From: Entomortierella parvispora
Taxonomy: Eukaryota; Mortierellomycota; Mortierellomycetes; Mortierellales; Mortierellaceae
NCBI GenBank assembly: GCA_963573315.1
Contig: OY752150.1
Span: forward strand, 496,001-560,000
Direction: 5' to 3'
DNA: 64,000 nt
Within the stretch, counting starts at the first letter, position 1. Each line of letters begins with the position of its first letter. This document shows, one piece after another, positions 58,557 to 64,000 of the stretch. The notes beneath the pieces are model-generated. The model had not been told where the DNA came from. It saw only the letters and a program-made list of their open reading frames with translations, and searched no databases. Made by a program: the position numbers and the translations under genes.

Positions 58557-59811
58557 GATGTCGAAGGAATGGACTTGTGAAGGGAGGAAGAGGAATGAGG
58601 AGAGAGGAGAGGGGAGAGGGGAGAGGGGAGAGAAAGGAATGAGGAGAAGCTAACGGACTTTATGTACCGAGGCAAGTGGAGCAGGAAGAGGAAGAGGAAG
58701 AGGAAGGGGAGAGGTGGAGAGGAGCTGGAGAAGGAGGACGACAAAGAAGAAGAAAGAAGAGGAAGAAGAAAGCAAGAGAAAAGCAAGAGGAGGCCGAGCC
58801 GACTGATTCACGTTTGCGGCTTCCTTCAACGGACGGATGGACGGAGAACAAAAAGAAAAAAAATGTTTCCTTTGTGTGGAGAAGGAACGAACGAACGAAC
58901 GAACGAACGAACCGAAAAAAGGAAAGGACACTGCATTGCTTCTTGTTGTTGTGCATGCATGCACGCAGTTGCATGATTGCATTCATGGGCTGCATCCATT
59001 CATTCGTTCATTTGCCTACCTTCCCTCCTTTTCTTCTTCTTTTCACTTTAGACTGCGGACACGTTGACAACGAGACGCTGCAAACTGTCATCCTCTCTGT
59101 CCCGGTCAAGCTCGGGGTGTCTGCATGTCGTAAAGTGATCCGCACGCACACTATATAGTGCATCATGAAAACAGAGAGGGCAGAGAGAAGGTCATGGAAT
59201 GCAGTCTGTGTGTCAGGCTGTCATTCAAGAGAGACAAAGAAAAAATGCAAGCGTTGCATTTGCATCCCCACACATTCACACACGCACATTCATTCACCCT
59301 GCCTCCCTTCCCTTTCTTCTCCACATCACAAAAAATAAAAAATCCGTTGCCACCAACTTTCCTCCTCTTCGATTTCCTCTTTGTCATCCCGCAAAGGCGC
59401 GACTTGCCTTCCTCGCCCTGCACCACAGCAAACTGCTCTCTTTTTTTCCTCATCCTCCACCCCCAACAAAATTCTAATCCCCTCTTTTACTTTGGGTCGG
59501 GCTGCCGGCTCTCAATTCATATTCCCTTCAAGCGCAACCTTGAACTTTTTCCACCTGCCCAGCCTGCCAGGCACATGTTTGTTTGCTCTGTGCGCTTGGG
59601 CCAGTCCGAACCCCGATCGTCAAAAAGGCCAACTTTCTTGTTTGCCTGCCTGCCTGTCTGCCTGTCTGCCTGTGCCATCTCCTCTCTCTCCTCTTCTTCT
59701 CCGCAAAGACCGTAGTTTTCCTTTTTTTTCCTACTTAAGAGTCCTGTCCTCTACCATAACAAGAGTTCCTCAAAAGAGTCCTCTTCATCCATGCGTGAGC
59801 TCAAAGACACG

Positions 59812-59846
<35 letters not shown>

Positions 59847-59922
59847 TAGGAAGGATCATTGTATTTTGCTTGACAAAATAGAACACGACGACAAATTGAA
59901 TAAAAGCCGTCCGTCATCTGCA
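58557..59922. other. Intergenic: TMEM135-like upstream and cullin 3' flank
   Basis: Simple-sequence-rich: GGGGAGA tandem (58604..58632), GAAC tandem of seven units (58885..58912), ATGCATGC motif (about 58953), TGCCTGTC tandem (59643..59672) and a 29-base A run (59815..59843). CT-rich frames on the plus strand have no domain and I do not call them. Confidence 0.6.
59815..59843 (+). repeat. Poly(A) homopolymer run
   Basis: Twenty-nine A residues just past the cullin 3' end. Confidence 0.9.
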
Positions 59923-63259
<3,337 letters not shown>

Positions 63260-64000
63260 GGTGAGGGAGAGGGATGTGGACGAAGTTTAAAACAGAAAAG
63301 GCGAGAAGACGGTAAGGAGAAAAAGGGATAAGCGCGGGGTTGCGTCAGGATACTTCTGCGGGCGGAAGGAATGAGGGAAGGGGGGAGCGGTTGCAGGGAT
63401 GCATGCATGCATTCGAATGCATGCGATTTTTTTTGTTCTTTTGGGCACCGCGCTTGCAGGTCACAGCATCACGTGATTATAATTTTCTTGGATTCTCATT
63501 GGGCGCCGATCCGGCAGCAGACGCCGCACCAGAATCCACGCGTCCAATCTGACACGCCAGCAAAACGCACCGGCGGGGAGCAATTGAGCGAAAACCCCTC
63601 GCTCCTCGCTCACTTATCATCGGCTCATGTGATCTTGGGCCTTGGCTTGATCCAAGCCAATCTGCTGTAGGATGTCAAGATTGCTGAGGCAGCACAGACA
63701 TTGCTGAGTTGGTGGGGAGCAAGCTGGGATCAGGAAACAAACAAACAACAGATCACAGAAGCCCATCAGGTGTGGTTGCACCAAGGCATTGACAGAAAGA
63801 CAGTCGAGAACGACGGGAAGGGTGAGGGATAGATAGTGAGAAGGAAGAGGAAGAGAGTGAGAGAGAGAGGAGAAAAAGAGGGACCCATGCCTTGTTGCAT
63901 CATCGTGGGCTCAAAAGAAGGGACAATTGCATTAACGTAACACATAAGAGCTCTTCCTTCCGCCTCCAGCTCTTCTTCACTCTCCATCACTCCATCACTC
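63260..64000. other. Upstream region of the cullin gene
   Basis: No gene identified. It contains a perfect 20-bp palindrome (63405..63424). CT-rich sequence at the right edge could be the leader of a rightward gene beyond the window. Confidence 0.5.

Noticed and set aside
59158-59881. CT-rich plus-strand frames upstream of the cullin 3' end
   Set aside because: Low-complexity pyrimidine-rich DNA and no homologous motif.

Overview
The window is nuclear DNA of a filamentous fungus. Genes are dense on both strands and most are cut by short GT-AG introns (about 50-110 nt, donors usually GTAAGT or GTATGT). The gene set includes complex I, a mitochondrial fission adaptor, Doa10, a large hybrid histidine kinase and an NLR-like NACHT-WD40 protein. 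This mix, with a TMEM135-type protein and an AA11-like LPMO, suggests an early-diverging (Mucoromycota, Mortierella-like) fungus; that placement is inference. I rebuilt exon chains by requiring reading-frame continuity across every junction.

Layout, left to right: 3' part of a GT31-like glycosyltransferase (-, runs off the left edge); MDV1/CAF4-type fission adaptor (-); a decayed WD40-like fragment (-); a PEBP protein (+); an S41 peptidase (-); the complex I 75-kDa subunit (-); a Crb2/53BP1-type checkpoint mediator (+); a mitochondrial dicarboxylate carrier (-); an MCC-beta-like carboxyltransferase (-); the Doa10/MARCH6 ubiquitin ligase (+); the ICT1-type ribosome rescue factor (+); an AA11-like LPMO (-); a 2375-residue receptor hybrid histidine kinase (+); a DAGK-catalytic-domain lipid kinase (-); a rearranged block (45.9-49.1 kb) with two convergent Q-rich small genes, an inverted repeat, a duplicated promoter fragment and an NLR relic; an intact NLR-like gene (+); a TMEM135-type membrane protein (-); and a CUL2-like cullin (-).

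Most of the window is ordinary housekeeping content: mitochondria (MDV1, NDUFS1, DIC1, ICT1), protein turnover (Doa10, cullin) and DNA damage response (Crb2). Two regions stand out. The first is the histidine kinase: its ligand-binding ectodomain, single membrane pass and kinase-homology domain resemble an animal receptor guanylyl cyclase, but the output is a histidine kinase plus receiver. The second is the block just upstream of the NLR-like gene, where duplicated, inverted and decayed pieces of neighbouring genes surround two glutamine-rich ORFs.
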